64,000 nt of DNA from NCBI GenBank assembly GCA_015665415.1, contig JADFAE010000010.1, forward strand, positions 452,675 to 516,674, given 5' to 3'. The notes below the pieces were generated by a model. It had not been told where the DNA came from, searched no databases, and saw nothing but the letters and a program-made list of their open reading frames with translations. The DNA comes from Roseobacter sp. (GTDB lineage Bacteria > Pseudomonadota > Alphaproteobacteria > Rhodobacterales > Rhodobacteraceae). Of this stretch, positions 18,715-27,643 are shown piece by piece (the first letter of the stretch is position 1; every line of letters starts with the position of its first letter). The translations under genes and the position numbers were made by a program.

Positions 18715-19392
18715 CTATTCAGCAGCTGCGCGCAGCGAGGCATAGCCCTGCTGTGCATTGGAAATATAGTTCCTTCGATTGACGTCGGCGCGCTCGGTGT
18801 CGAGGCTTGCCACCGGTCCAAAACCCGGGTCCCCGAGACCGATCTGCATCTTGTAGGCCGCAGCCTGATAGGCCTTGGCAAATTCCTCTGGCGTTGCGGT
18901 TTGGTGCAGCTCAGCCAGGGCCAGTACCTGATCATAGATCAACAGGCTGGTCTTGATATCACGCTGTGCCGCCCCTGGTGTGGCATTGTAATAGTAATCC
19001 GTATCTATTTGATTGAAGGTAATATAATCCTTGAACGGGGTCACCGGAATGGACTGCGGATATTTAATGGAAGAATACCAGAATAAATCAAGGCCACTGG
19101 GAATTCCGTCTGAAAAGGCATCAATATATTGATCCCAAGTGCCATTGAAATTTGAACAGAAAAGCATGTAGTCGTTTTTCAGCTCTTCCTTGCCCTGCCC
19201 CAGGTCAGGCCAGCTTTCGGGCTTTATGATCACCCAGCGAGCAAAATGGATCAGCGACAACCCCAATAGCCCCATGAGATTGCTCGGCAGCCCCCTGGAT
19301 GCCATAAACAACAGCCGATTGATCCAGGTAATCTTGGGATTGCTGGGTGTCACCACGTTCATTGCATAGGCCTTACCGGCAACGTTTGACAT
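18715..19392 (-). CDS. Orphan protein, first gene of the DyP-P450 operon
   Basis: Hypothetical protein of 225 aa; start at 19392 chosen because GAGGA lies 8 bases upstream, while the alternative 24 bases earlier has none. A short hydrophobic stretch near residues 40-55 (LMGLLGLSLIHFARWVII) is followed by YMLFCSNFNGTWDQYIDAF and PVTPFKDYITF. HFARW, LFCSNFNGTW and PFKDYI resemble the corresponding blocks of the neighbouring 340-aa protein, and I recall similar HFARW...SNYDGSW patterns beside DyP peroxidases in other genomes. No catalytic motif was recognised. Confidence 0.72.
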   Translation of the reverse strand: MSNVAGKAYAMNVVTPSNPKITWINRLLFMASRGLPSNLMGLLGLSLIHFARWVIIKPESWPDLGQGKEELKNDYMLFCSNFNGTWDQYIDAFSDGIPSGLDLFWYSSIKYPQSIPVTPFKDYITFNQIDTDYYYNATPGAAQRDIKTSLLIYDQVLALAELHQTATPEEFAKAYQAAAYKMQIGLGDPGFGPVASLDTERADVNRRNYISNAQQGYASLRAAAE

Positions 19393-19646
19393 GGCACAGT
19401 TCCTCACAATTTGCACTCATAACATCAACAATTACACCCTGAACGTGTGCTAGAAATTAATCAACATTTTTAACGTGATAATTCAAAATTTCACCCTTCC
19501 AATAAACATCCATCAAATATAGATACATCGAAAGGCTGGAAGTAACTGCTAGACCGAGCCTTTGTGTTGGGGAATTGGCCTGCCAGAATTTCCGCTGGAG
19601 CTCACTGCTTCGCGGGCTGACAGCTGTCAAATGAGCAAGATCTCTG
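19393..19646. promoter_or_regulatory. Probable promoter region of the DyP-P450 operon
   Basis: A 254-base, AT-rich gap between the LysR stop and the first gene of the minus-strand operon, with several TTGA-like and TAAT-like hexamers. It contrasts with the GC-rich surroundings, as expected of a promoter/leader. No clear single promoter could be fixed by eye. A small open frame crossing it reads as non-coding. Confidence 0.45.
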
Positions 19647-20549
19647 TCAGCTAGAAACGCCGTCAAGTACCAGTGCGCCTTGGGCAAGCAACCAGTCGCG
19701 AACTACGGCAACCAACGCCGGTTGGCGCGGCACGCGCGGCGCAACAACAAAGTATCCCTCTCCTGTTGCCAAAGAGAGTGCCAGAGGTTGGCACAGGCGC
19801 CCCTGCTGCAGGTCTTCTGCTATCAGCGCCCGCGGACACAGGGCAACGCCCTGCCCGGCAATGGCTGCCTCAACCGCCAGGGATGTCTGGCTGAAATTCA
19901 TCACCCTTGCCTTGGCCGCAGCGGCCTCATCCCCAAGTGCTACTTCCAGAAACACCGGCCAACGACCATGGCTGTCTTCGAGCAGTACCTGCCCAAGCAG
20001 ATCCCGCGGTGCGCGAATGGCATGGTCTCCTTGGGTCAGGTCCGGGTGACAGACCGGCACCACTTCGGCGTCAAACAGCGGATCAGCCACCAGCCCTGCT
20101 CCAAAGGTGGATGGGCCCAGACGGATGGCGACATCCACCCCGTCACTCTGAAAATTCGACAGGGTATTGGAGGCATCAAGACGCAGCCGGATATCCGGGT
20201 ATTGCAAGGAAAACTGGCCCAGGCGCGGCACCAACCAGCGTGTAGCAAAAGAAGGGGTTGTGCTAATGGTCACAACCCTGTCACCAGGGCTGAGGTTCTC
20301 TGTCGCCTCAACAATCATATCAAAGGCCCGGCGCAGCGGTTGCAGATAGCGGCGGCCTTCATTTGTCAAGGCCAGCCCCCGCGCCTGCCTCTCGAACAGT
20401 TTGAAACCCAAGTGACTTTCCAGGCTTCGCACCTGCTGAGCCACCGCTCCCTGGGTCACGCCCAACTCCTCTGCAGCCAAGCGAAAGTTAAGGTGACGCC
20501 CTGAAACCTCAAAGGCTCTGAGTGCATTCAAAGGCGGTAGCGCACGCAT
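19647..20549 (-). CDS. LysR-family regulator (GcvA-like)
   Basis: LTTR of 300 aa with the GcvA-type opening LPPLNALRAFEVSGRHLNFR, the HTH AAEELGVTQGAVAQQVRSLE and the effector domain ISTTPSFATRWLVPRLGQF typical of that subgroup. It is divergent from the SDR gene (120 bases between starts) and upstream of the DyP-P450 operon on the same strand, so it could control either or both. GcvA-like regulators often act on the adjacent divergent gene. Confidence 0.9.
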   Translation of the reverse strand: MRALPPLNALRAFEVSGRHLNFRLAAEELGVTQGAVAQQVRSLESHLGFKLFERQARGLALTNEGRRYLQPLRRAFDMIVEATENLSPGDRVVTISTTPSFATRWLVPRLGQFSLQYPDIRLRLDASNTLSNFQSDGVDVAIRLGPSTFGAGLVADPLFDAEVVPVCHPDLTQGDHAIRAPRDLLGQVLLEDSHGRWPVFLEVALGDEAAAAKARVMNFSQTSLAVEAAIAGQGVALCPRALIAEDLQQGRLCQPLALSLATGEGYFVVAPRVPRQPALVAVVRDWLLAQGALVLDGVSS

Positions 20550-20669
20550 ATCTCACCTGTTCAGACTATAGTTTTTCTACAGCCGTATGACAGAATTGAT
20601 GTTTGGTCAAACTCCAGATCCTCGCCCATATTGGATCCATCAGAGTTCAGCTTTCCCAGAGGATTCGAC

Positions 20670-21377
20670 ATGACCAAAAAGAAAGTAGCCCTCATCACCG
20701 CCGGCGGCAGCGGCATGGGGGCTGATAGCGCCCGGCGTCTGGCCGCAGATGGCTTTGAGGTGGCAATTCTGTCGTCCTCCGGCAAGGGTAAAGCCCTGGC
20801 AGAAGAGCTCGGTGGGATCGGGGTCACCGGGTCCAACAGGTCAGAGGCCGATCTGCAAGAGCTTGTCGATACCACCCTGGCGAAATGGGGCCGCGTCGAT
20901 GTTCTGGTGAATTCAGCCGGTCATGGCCCCCGCGCGCCCATCCTCGAGATTAGTGACGCCGACTGGCACGAGGGCATGGAAGTCTATTTCCTCAACACCG
21001 TGCGCGCCACCCGGCTGGTCGCCCCCCTGATGATCGAGCAGAAATCCGGCAGCATCATCAATATCTCGACTTTCGCTGCCTTTGAGCCCGATCCGGTCTT
21101 TCCGACATCTGGCGTCATGCGGGCCGGACTGGCGGCCTATACCAAGCTGTTTTCTGATAAATATGCCGCCGACAATGTCCGCATGAACAATGTGTTGCCT
21201 GGATTTATCGACAGTCTGCCAGAGAACCCGGAGTGGAAGGCACGTATCCCAATGCAACGCTATGGCAGCTCCTACGATGAGATAGCCGCCACTGTGGCCT
21301 TTCTCGCCTCCGAGGGCGGTGCCTATATCACCGGACAGAACATCCGCGTCGACGGTGGCATCACCCGATCCGTCTGA
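20670..21377 (+). CDS. SDR-family oxidoreductase with altered active site
   Basis: Short-chain dehydrogenase fold, 235 aa. The ATG at 20670 follows AGAGGA at a good distance, and the first strand/glycine motif is LITAGGSGMGADSARRL. NSAG, the helix-4 Asn (FLNTVRATR) and a Ser (NISTF) are present. Where SDRs normally have YxxxK, the alignment anchored on AGLAAYTK places SGVMR, so Tyr is Ser and Lys is Arg. The C-terminal YITGQNIRVDGGITRSV is standard. I recall a family of such SDRs in Rhodobacteraceae, so it may be a conserved divergent subgroup. Catalytic mode and substrate are unknown. Confidence 0.85.
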   Translation: MTKKKVALITAGGSGMGADSARRLAADGFEVAILSSSGKGKALAEELGGIGVTGSNRSEADLQELVDTTLAKWGRVDVLVNSAGHGPRAPILEISDADWHEGMEVYFLNTVRATRLVAPLMIEQKSGSIINISTFAAFEPDPVFPTSGVMRAGLAAYTKLFSDKYAADNVRMNNVLPGFIDSLPENPEWKARIPMQRYGSSYDEIAATVAFLASEGGAYITGQNIRVDGGITRSV

Positions 21378-21393
21378 ACCGCAAAAACGAATT

Positions 21394-21411
21394 GGGGGGA
21401 GCTCTCCCCCC
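21394..21411 (-). terminator. Intrinsic terminator at the end of the ugp operon
   Basis: Near-perfect G6A/TC6 hairpin with a 4-base loop between the convergent SDR and GDPD genes. Read on the minus strand, the stem is followed a few bases later by a T5 run (plus-strand A5 at 21383-21387), which fits a terminator for the ugp operon; it may also stop the SDR transcript. Confidence 0.7.
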
Positions 21412-21419
21412 CGAGCCGC

Positions 21420-22352
21420 CTAGCCCGCCCAGCCAAGCCCATGGGCCAAAAGGCGATGCTGCACCCGGCCCGGAAAATCGGTGATAATTGCATCCACACC
21501 CAGGGCAATCATCCGGTCGATCTCCGCCACCTCGTTCACGGTCCAGACCGCCACCCGCAACCCCAATGTCTGGGCGCGCGCCACCGCCTGGGCGGTGACA
21601 TCCAGGTAATAGGGGCACCACAGCGCACCCCCGGCCGCGCAGATCAGATCAGGTGGATTGTCCACCGTCAGCTCCGGGCTGGCATTGGTGGCGCTGTCCT
21701 CGCCGATATCATCCGCATTTTCAGGTAGTTGGGTAAGGTAGGAGGTCGGCATTTCCGGAGCCTGGGCAGAACATTCTGCCAGTAGGTTCCAATCAAAACT
21801 ATGCATCAAAGTGCGCTCCGTCAGCCCCATTTTGCGCAGCTCCGCCACCACCGCCGCAACAATGCCTGCCCGGACCTGAGCGTCCTTCATCTTGTCCGGG
21901 TCCGATTTGATCTCCAGCATCAGATGCACATCTTCATACTCTGGCTGCGCAACCAGGCGACACAGGTCCCGCAGCCGCGGGATACCTACCCCTGACAGAA
22001 ACGCCTGATCGGGAAAGCGCTGCCCATAGGCGCTGCTGCCATCCAGCCCCCCGACATCCAGCTGGGACAGATCGGCCCAATCCAGATCCGAGACCTTGGG
22101 CTCTGCGCCGCGCAGCCATGCGCCTTCGCGGTCGCGTACGATAGAGCCCGTCAGACGGTGGTTATGGGTGATCACGGGCACGTTGTCGCGGGTCATCACC
22201 ACATCGAATTCCAGCAAGCGCACGCCACAGGCCAAGGTAAAGCCAAAACCCTCCAGGGTGTTTTCCGGCATGAGCCCGCGAGCCCCCCGGTGACCGACAA
22301 CACGGATAAGCCCCTCCTGGCCCGCAAAGGCCTCCACTTGTGGGTGCTGCAT
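21420..22352 (-). CDS. ugpQ: Glycerophosphodiester phosphodiesterase
   Basis: GDPD-family TIM-barrel enzyme, 310 aa, cleaving glycerophosphodiesters to glycerol-3-phosphate and an alcohol. Catalytic HRGARGLMPENT (His21, Arg22, Glu30, Asn31), ECD-equivalent LLEFDV and the second His in ITHNH are intact; LMLEIKSD supplies the late acidic residue. No signal peptide, so cytoplasmic like UgpQ. The start overlaps the ugpC stop (TGATG), tying it to the importer: the substrate imported by UgpBAEC is hydrolysed inside. Confidence 0.92.
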   Translation of the reverse strand: MQHPQVEAFAGQEGLIRVVGHRGARGLMPENTLEGFGFTLACGVRLLEFDVVMTRDNVPVITHNHRLTGSIVRDREGAWLRGAEPKVSDLDWADLSQLDVGGLDGSSAYGQRFPDQAFLSGVGIPRLRDLCRLVAQPEYEDVHLMLEIKSDPDKMKDAQVRAGIVAAVVAELRKMGLTERTLMHSFDWNLLAECSAQAPEMPTSYLTQLPENADDIGEDSATNASPELTVDNPPDLICAAGGALWCPYYLDVTAQAVARAQTLGLRVAVWTVNEVAEIDRMIALGVDAIITDFPGRVQHRLLAHGLGWAG

Positions 22353-23407
22353 CAGGCGTCCAATCGCTTTTGGGTTTTGGGGTCAAACAGATGCAGCTGC
22401 TCTGGCGCAACAGAGAAACGGTACTGCGCCCCCCTGGCCGCGCTCACATGGCCGGCAACCGAGGCCACCATGGCATGATCGGTGCCGCCCAGTGTGCCAT
22501 GCAGCAGGGAATTGGCCCCGAGCTGTTCGACCATATCGACGACAATGGTGATTTCCCCGGCCTCGTCTGGCAGCAGGTGCTCCGGACGAATGCCCAGCAG
22601 AACCGAGTCCAGTTGGACCTGTGGTGCCGCAATCGTTCCACCGGTTGGCAGCGTCACCCCATCCGGGCCGGTTGTGGCCGGGAGAAAGTTCATCGCTGGG
22701 CTGCCTATGAAACCGGCAACAAAGACCGAGGCGGGCCGGTCATAAAGCTCGATCGGGGTGCCAAATTGTTCGACATAACCGCCATTCAGAACCATCAGAC
22801 GATCCCCCAGGGTCATGGCTTCGACCTGATCATGGGTCACATAGATCGAGGTCACCCCAAGGCGCTGTTGCAGTTTGCGGATTTCGAGGCGCATCTGCAC
22901 CCGCAGTTTGGCATCAAGATTCGACAAGGGCTCGTCGAACAGAAAGACCTGTGGATCGCGCACGATGGCCCGGCCCATGGCGACTCGCTGGCGCTGGCCA
23001 CCGGACAGCTGCCGCGGTTTGCGGTCCAGATACGGGCCGATCTCCAGGATATCGGCTGCCTCTTCCACTCGCCGGTTGATCTCTGCCTTGGCAAGTTTGC
23101 GGATCTTGAGCCCATAGGCCATGTTTTCGCGCACGCTCATATGCGGATAAAGAGCGTAGTTCTGGAATACCATGGCGATGTCACGCGCCGAGGGTTCCAG
23201 TTCGTTGACCCGGCGATCGCCGATGCGGATCTCGCCGGAGGTCACGCTCTCGAGCCCGGCAACCATGCGCAACAAAGTCGACTTGCCGCAGCCGGAGGGA
23301 CCAACGATGACGATGAATTCGCCATCTTTGATCGCGCCCTCGACATGGTGCAGAACTTCGGTGGGACCGTAGGATTTGGTCAGATCGGTTAGGTGTATTT
23401 CGGCCAT
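22352..23407 (-). CDS. ugpC: sn-Glycerol-3-phosphate ABC transporter, ATP-binding protein
   Basis: CUT1-type ATPase of 351 aa with GPSGCGKST, signature [14 protein letters not shown], Walker [17 protein letters not shown] and a C-terminal OB-like regulatory (TOBE) region (LLGIRPEHL). The order ugpB-A-E-C-Q fixes the assignment; the C-terminus is close in length to E. coli UgpC (356 aa). Stop-start overlap with the GDPD gene. Confidence 0.93.
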   Translation of the reverse strand: MAEIHLTDLTKSYGPTEVLHHVEGAIKDGEFIVIVGPSGCGKSTLLRMVAGLESVTSGEIRIGDRRVNELEPSARDIAMVFQNYALYPHMSVRENMAYGLKIRKLAKAEINRRVEEAADILEIGPYLDRKPRQLSGGQRQRVAMGRAIVRDPQVFLFDEPLSNLDAKLRVQMRLEIRKLQQRLGVTSIYVTHDQVEAMTLGDRLMVLNGGYVEQFGTPIELYDRPASVFVAGFIGSPAMNFLPATTGPDGVTLPTGGTIAAPQVQLDSVLLGIRPEHLLPDEAGEITIVVDMVEQLGANSLLHGTLGGTDHAMVASVAGHVSAARGAQYRFSVAPEQLHLFDPKTQKRLDA

Positions 23408-23418
23408 TGAGGGGCGTC

Positions 23419-24270
23419 CTATTTATCGGTTTCCGTCAAGCCCTGCACAAAGAGCTTTTGCATCGAGATGACGACAAAGATCGGCGGGATCATCGCCAGC
23501 AGCGCAGTCGTCATGATGATATTCCATTGCGGGCTCTGCTCGGCGGCCTCCAGCATCTGTTTGATCGACATCACGATGGTCGTCATCGAGGTATCCGTGG
23601 TGATCAAAAGCGGCCACAGATATTGGTTCCAGCCAAAGATGAAGAGGATCACAAACAGCGCCGCGATGTTCGTCCGCGACAGCGGCAACAGGATATCCCA
23701 GAAGAACCGCATCGGTCCCGCCCCATCAATCCGCGCGCTCTCCAGCATCTCATCCGGCACCGTCAGAAACACCTGACGGAACATAAAAGTCGCCGTAGCG
23801 GAGGCAATCAACGGGATCGACAGCCCCCAATAGCTGTTGAGCAGTCCAAGATTGGCCACCACTTCGAAAGTGGGCAGGATCCGCACCTCAACCGGCAACA
23901 TCAGGGTGATGAAGATCATCCAGAAACAGGTCATCCGGAACGGGAACCTGAAATAGACGATGGCAAAAGCCGACAACAGCGAGATTGCAATCTTGCCCAG
24001 CGAAATCATCATCGCCATGGCCAGACTGTTGAGCAGCATCAGCCAAACCGGCGCGGTTTCAGACCCGCTAAGTCCGGCGCCAAACAGTGTCTGTTTGAGG
24101 TTCTGCCACAGGTAGCTGCCCGGCCAGAGCGGCAGCGGGGCCTGGTTCATACGCAGCTCATCATGAGTGGCGGCGACAAAGGTAATCCAGATCGGCAGCG
24201 CGATGGCGATCACCCCCAGAACCAGGATCACATGGGTCAACACAGAGGTGAGTGGACGATTTTCAACCAT
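23419..24270 (-). CDS. ugpE: sn-Glycerol-3-phosphate ABC transporter, permease
   Basis: MalG/UgpE-type permease, 283 aa, with about six membrane helices. The EAA motif [20 protein letters not shown] is conserved, and the family-typical ending is present. Starts at the very end of ugpA (one-base overlap) and precedes ugpC by 11 bases. Together with UgpA it forms the channel for sn-glycerol-3-phosphate or glycerophosphodiesters. Confidence 0.93.
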   Translation of the reverse strand: MVENRPLTSVLTHVILVLGVIAIALPIWITFVAATHDELRMNQAPLPLWPGSYLWQNLKQTLFGAGLSGSETAPVWLMLLNSLAMAMMISLGKIAISLLSAFAIVYFRFPFRMTCFWMIFITLMLPVEVRILPTFEVVANLGLLNSYWGLSIPLIASATATFMFRQVFLTVPDEMLESARIDGAGPMRFFWDILLPLSRTNIAALFVILFIFGWNQYLWPLLITTDTSMTTIVMSIKQMLEAAEQSPQWNIIMTTALLAMIPPIFVVISMQKLFVQGLTETDK

Positions 24271-25151
24271 CAGTATTCCACCTTTCTTTCAACATAGCGG
24301 AATTGGACAACGGTCATGGCAATCACCAACACCATCAGGACCACGGACTGCGCAGCAGAGCCCCCCAGATCAAGCCCGACAAAGCCATCGTTGAATACTT
24401 TGTAGACCAGGATGGTGGTTGAGCTGCCCGGCCCCCCTTGGGTCACCGCGTGGATGATGCCGAAGGTCTCAAAAAAGGCGTAGACCATATTGATCACCAG
24501 CAGGAAGAAGGTCGTAGGCGAAACCAGCGGCAGGATGATGGTGAAAAACCGCCGGCCCGGCCCGGCACCATCGATGGCAGCGGCCTCGATGACGCTTTTG
24601 GGAATCGACTGCATGGCGGCAAGGTAGAACAGGAAATTATAGGCCACCTGCTTCCAGGCCGCGGCCAGAATAACCAGCCCCATCGCCTGATTGCCATTCA
24701 GATAATGGTTCCAGTCGATGTCAAAAAACTCGAGGAAATAGGGAAAGATCCCCAGCGTCGGGTTGAACATGAACACCCAGAGCGCCCCCGCCAGCACCGG
24801 TGCCACCGCATAGGGCCAGATCAGCAGGGTGCGGTAAACCATAGCCCCCTGCACAACCCGCTGTGCAAACCCGGCAAGGATCAGTGCGACCCCCATCGAG
24901 AGCGCCGCCACCAGCGTAGAAAAGACCGCTGTGCGCAGGAAGGCATCAAGATAATGCTGATCTTCCCACAGCATCTGGAAATTCTCAAACCAGACAAATT
25001 CTGACCCAAGGCCAAAGGCGTCTTCGATCAGAAAGGATTGATACATCGCCTGACTGGCGGGCCAGATAAAAAAGACCAGGGTAATGGCCAACTGCGGCGC
25101 GACCAGCAGATAGGGCAGCGGCGAGGTGGGAAAATGGACACGTTTGAGCAT
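24270..25151 (-). CDS. ugpA: sn-Glycerol-3-phosphate ABC transporter, permease
   Basis: MalF/UgpA-type permease, 293 aa from the ATG at 25151; a possible start 48 bases upstream would run into the hairpin after ugpB and is rejected. EAA loop [20 protein letters not shown] and [16 protein letters not shown] near the end are characteristic of UgpA. Partner of UgpE. Confidence 0.93.
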   Translation of the reverse strand: MLKRVHFPTSPLPYLLVAPQLAITLVFFIWPASQAMYQSFLIEDAFGLGSEFVWFENFQMLWEDQHYLDAFLRTAVFSTLVAALSMGVALILAGFAQRVVQGAMVYRTLLIWPYAVAPVLAGALWVFMFNPTLGIFPYFLEFFDIDWNHYLNGNQAMGLVILAAAWKQVAYNFLFYLAAMQSIPKSVIEAAAIDGAGPGRRFFTIILPLVSPTTFFLLVINMVYAFFETFGIIHAVTQGGPGSSTTILVYKVFNDGFVGLDLGGSAAQSVVLMVLVIAMTVVQFRYVERKVEY

Positions 25152-25171
25152 GGAGAGCCTCTGTAGAACGT

Positions 25172-25203
25172 GACCATGCCGCCCCAAACTGGGCGGCATG
25201 GTC
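25172..25203 (-). terminator. Intercistronic hairpin between ugpB and ugpA
   Basis: Perfect 13-bp inverted repeat GACCATGCCGCCC / GGGCGGCATGGTC with a 6-base loop, 17 bases after the ugpB stop on the minus strand. No U-run, so more likely an RNA-stabilising or partial-termination element that raises binding-protein over permease expression. Same placement as the hairpins after the tauA-like and proX-like genes. Confidence 0.75.
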
Positions 25204-25220
25204 TTTTGTGTGGTCAGATC

Positions 25221-26522
25221 TTACTTGGCGGAACGCTCGAACTTGCGCAGCAGGGTATTGCCACGCTCAACCGCTGCACTCAGGGCTTCATCGGCGGATT
25301 TGTCACCGGCCCAAAGCGCTTCCATCTCTTCGTTGATCACGTCACGCACCTGAACAAAATTGCCAAAGCGCAGGCCACGGCTGTTCGGAGTTGGCGTGTT
25401 CAGGCTCAGCTGTTTGATCGCTGTATCGGTGCCGGGGTTGCTGTCATAAAACCCCTGTTCCTTGGACAGCTCATAGGCCGCTGTGGTGATCGGAACATAG
25501 CCGGTCTCCTGGTGCCACCAAGCCTGGACTTCGGGCGAAGACAGATAAGTCAGGAACTGCGCGGTGCCCTTGTACTCTTCGTCCTCATGTCCCCCCAGTA
25601 CCCAAAGCGTGGCACCGCCAATGATCGAGTTTTGCGGCGCATCCGCGACCGAGGTGTCCAAAGGCAGCATGGCTTGACCAAACTCAAACCCGGCCTGGGA
25701 CTTGATCGAGCCATAATAAGCAGAGGAGTTCATCCACATGCCGCATTCACCATTGGTGAACATCGGCAGGCTGTCGCCGCGACGACCGCCATATTTGAAC
25801 AGATTGCCTTCGGACATCGAGGCGATGTCATCCAGACGGGCGGCAACTGCATCATTGTTAAAGGTGAATTCGGTGTCAAAACCCGCAAACCCGTTCTCTT
25901 TGCTGCCCAGTTCGAGGTTGTGCCAAGCCGAGTAGTTTTCAAGCATGACCCAAGACTGCCAACCAAAGGACACGCCGCAATCCATCCCGTTGTCGACCAG
26001 TTTCTGAGCAGTCTCTTTCACGTCATCCCAGGTTTCAGGAACTTTTGCACCGGCCGCCTCGATGGCATCCCGGTTGTACCACATGACCGGGGTGGAGCTG
26101 TTGAAGGGCATCGACAGCAACTCGCCTTCCGGGGTCTGGTAGTAAGAGACAACCGCAGGCAGGAAGGCATCACCGTCAAAGGGTTCACCAGCATCCTTCA
26201 TCAGTTGCTCAACCGGATAGATCGCGCCTTCGGCCGCCATCATGGTTGCGGTGCCGACTTCAAAGACCTGAACGATCTGCGGGTGTTCCTTGGCCCGGAA
26301 GGCCGCAATCGCGGCTGTCATGGTTTCGGTATAATTGCCCTTGTAGACTGGAACCACCTTGTAGGCGTCCTGCGAGGCATTGAAGTCTTCGGCAATCTTG
26401 TTGACGCGTTCACCATTGGCCCCGCCCATCGCATGCCACCACTGGACCTCAGTTTCAGCAAAGGCCGTGGTCGCGGTCGCAGCCAGAATGGCGGTGCTGC
26501 AGAAGAGTGTTTTTACAGACAT
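25221..26522 (-). CDS. ugpB: sn-Glycerol-3-phosphate ABC transporter, binding protein
   Basis: Periplasmic SBP family 1 protein, 433 aa from the ATG at 26522, preceded by GGGGAG at a good distance; further in-frame codons upstream lie in the promoter region. Signal peptide MSVKTLFCSTAILAATATTA, cleavage at AFA-E. The mature start EVQWWHAMGGANGERV is the classic UgpB opening (W-W-H-A). Captures sn-glycerol-3-phosphate or glycerophosphocholine-like diesters; the attached GDPD supports diesters as physiological substrates. Confidence 0.94.
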   Translation of the reverse strand: MSVKTLFCSTAILAATATTAFAETEVQWWHAMGGANGERVNKIAEDFNASQDAYKVVPVYKGNYTETMTAAIAAFRAKEHPQIVQVFEVGTATMMAAEGAIYPVEQLMKDAGEPFDGDAFLPAVVSYYQTPEGELLSMPFNSSTPVMWYNRDAIEAAGAKVPETWDDVKETAQKLVDNGMDCGVSFGWQSWVMLENYSAWHNLELGSKENGFAGFDTEFTFNNDAVAARLDDIASMSEGNLFKYGGRRGDSLPMFTNGECGMWMNSSAYYGSIKSQAGFEFGQAMLPLDTSVADAPQNSIIGGATLWVLGGHEDEEYKGTAQFLTYLSSPEVQAWWHQETGYVPITTAAYELSKEQGFYDSNPGTDTAIKQLSLNTPTPNSRGLRFGNFVQVRDVINEEMEALWAGDKSADEALSAAVERGNTLLRKFERSAK

Positions 26523-26591
26523 TTTTGTCTCCCCGTTCGTTTGATGCGCAAAGATTGGGCAGGGAAAAAACATAATGCAAGTTAAAGTTTT

Positions 26592-26620
26592 TTGACAGTT
26601 GACATAATACAATGTTATGA
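26592..26620 (+). promoter_or_regulatory. Divergent ugpB/LysR promoter with LTTR-type palindrome
   Basis: TTGACA, 17-base spacer, TTATGA fits a sigma-70 promoter reading toward the LysR gene. Overlapping it at 26603-26619 is CATAA-N7-TTATG, a palindrome matching the T-N11-A pattern bound by LysR proteins. It sits between the divergent LysR gene and ugpB, so it is the natural operator for both. Assigned by eye. Confidence 0.5.
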
Positions 26621-26657
26621 AATGATCTGATAAACCACAGATCTGGATGCTAAGCCA

Positions 26658-27575
26658 TTGAAATTCAAACTCAGACAGCTTGAGGCCTTTCAGGCCATTG
26701 CCCAGACTGGATCGGTCACCCGCGCCGCGAAAACATTGGGAATTTCTCAACCCGCAACCAGCCGCCTGCTGTCGGACTTCTCAAACTCGGTCGCAATCGA
26801 GCTGTTTCAACGCAAAGATGGCAGGCTGATTCCCACCAGCGAGGCACGTTACCTGCTGTCCGAAGTCGGCCGCGTCTTTGACAGTCTGCGCCACCTTGAA
26901 GAGCTGAACCGCGATTTGACGGATCGCACAGCGGGACATCTGCGCATTGCCTGCCTGCCGGGCTTTGCCAGCTCGCACCTGCCCCAGCTGCTGGCGCAGT
27001 TCCTGCAACAAAGACCCGGCGTGAACCTGACACTGGAACCCGACCGCCCCGAACGCATTCTGGAATGGATCATTGGCGAGCAATATGATTGCGGGATCTC
27101 AGAGCGGTTTTCCGGTCATCCGGCTGTCGAACACCTCGACATCGCCATCAAAACGGTCTGCATCTTTCCCAAAGGTCACCGCCTGTCCGCGCTAGAGCGT
27201 ATCTCGCCGCTCGACCTGGTGGACGAGAAAATCATCCATGCCCGCAAGGACAGCCCGTTTTTCACCAGCCTGGCCCGGTGTTTTTCGGACCATGGCGTCT
27301 TGATGAACTCCTGGGTGGAGGTCCGGCAGTTTTCCACCGCCTGTATCATGGTTGCTCAGGGTCAGGGCGTTTCGGTAGTCAGTATGTTGGATGCAGAGCA
27401 GTTCAAGTCAGCGGATATGGAAACGCGCCCCTTTGATCCGGAACTGGTGCACTGGCTGTCGATCCTGCGCCCGGCCTCTGGCAGCCGCTCCCTGCTATCG
27501 CTGGATTTTGTCGACACTTTTGTCGAGAGCCTGCGCCCCTATACAGCCAATGTCCCGCCCAGGCAGGCCGATTAG
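26658..27575 (+). CDS. LysR-family regulator of the ugp locus
   Basis: LTTR of 305 aa starting at a TTG: the nearest ATG is out of frame and soon stopped, while KFKLRQLEAFQAIAQTGSVTRAA is the expected LTTR start. HTH TLGISQPATSRLLSDF and the effector domain (LRIACLPGFASSHLPQLLAQF) are clear. Divergent from ugpB, so it likely responds to glycerol phosphate status in place of PhoB control, or in addition to it (inference). Confidence 0.9.
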   Translation: MKFKLRQLEAFQAIAQTGSVTRAAKTLGISQPATSRLLSDFSNSVAIELFQRKDGRLIPTSEARYLLSEVGRVFDSLRHLEELNRDLTDRTAGHLRIACLPGFASSHLPQLLAQFLQQRPGVNLTLEPDRPERILEWIIGEQYDCGISERFSGHPAVEHLDIAIKTVCIFPKGHRLSALERISPLDLVDEKIIHARKDSPFFTSLARCFSDHGVLMNSWVEVRQFSTACIMVAQGQGVSVVSMLDAEQFKSADMETRPFDPELVHWLSILRPASGSRSLLSLDFVDTFVESLRPYTANVPPRQAD

Positions 27576-27643
27576 CCCGTGCCAAAGCCCGAGAGGGTTT
27601 GAACAGGGACTAGAAGGCCGCGCCTGTCACCGGGCTTGCCTGC

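Noticed and set aside
19457..19687. Minus-strand 76-codon frame between the LysR gene and the DyP operon
   Set aside because: Overlaps the LysR C-terminus and the likely promoter; no good start site.
22340..23392. Plus-strand open frame of about 350 codons opposite ugpC
   Set aside because: ugpC on the minus strand has all ABC motifs; the plus frame is its shadow.
25170..26585. Plus-strand open frame of about 470 codons opposite ugpB
   Set aside because: Antisense to a clear binding protein with signal peptide; no domain seen.
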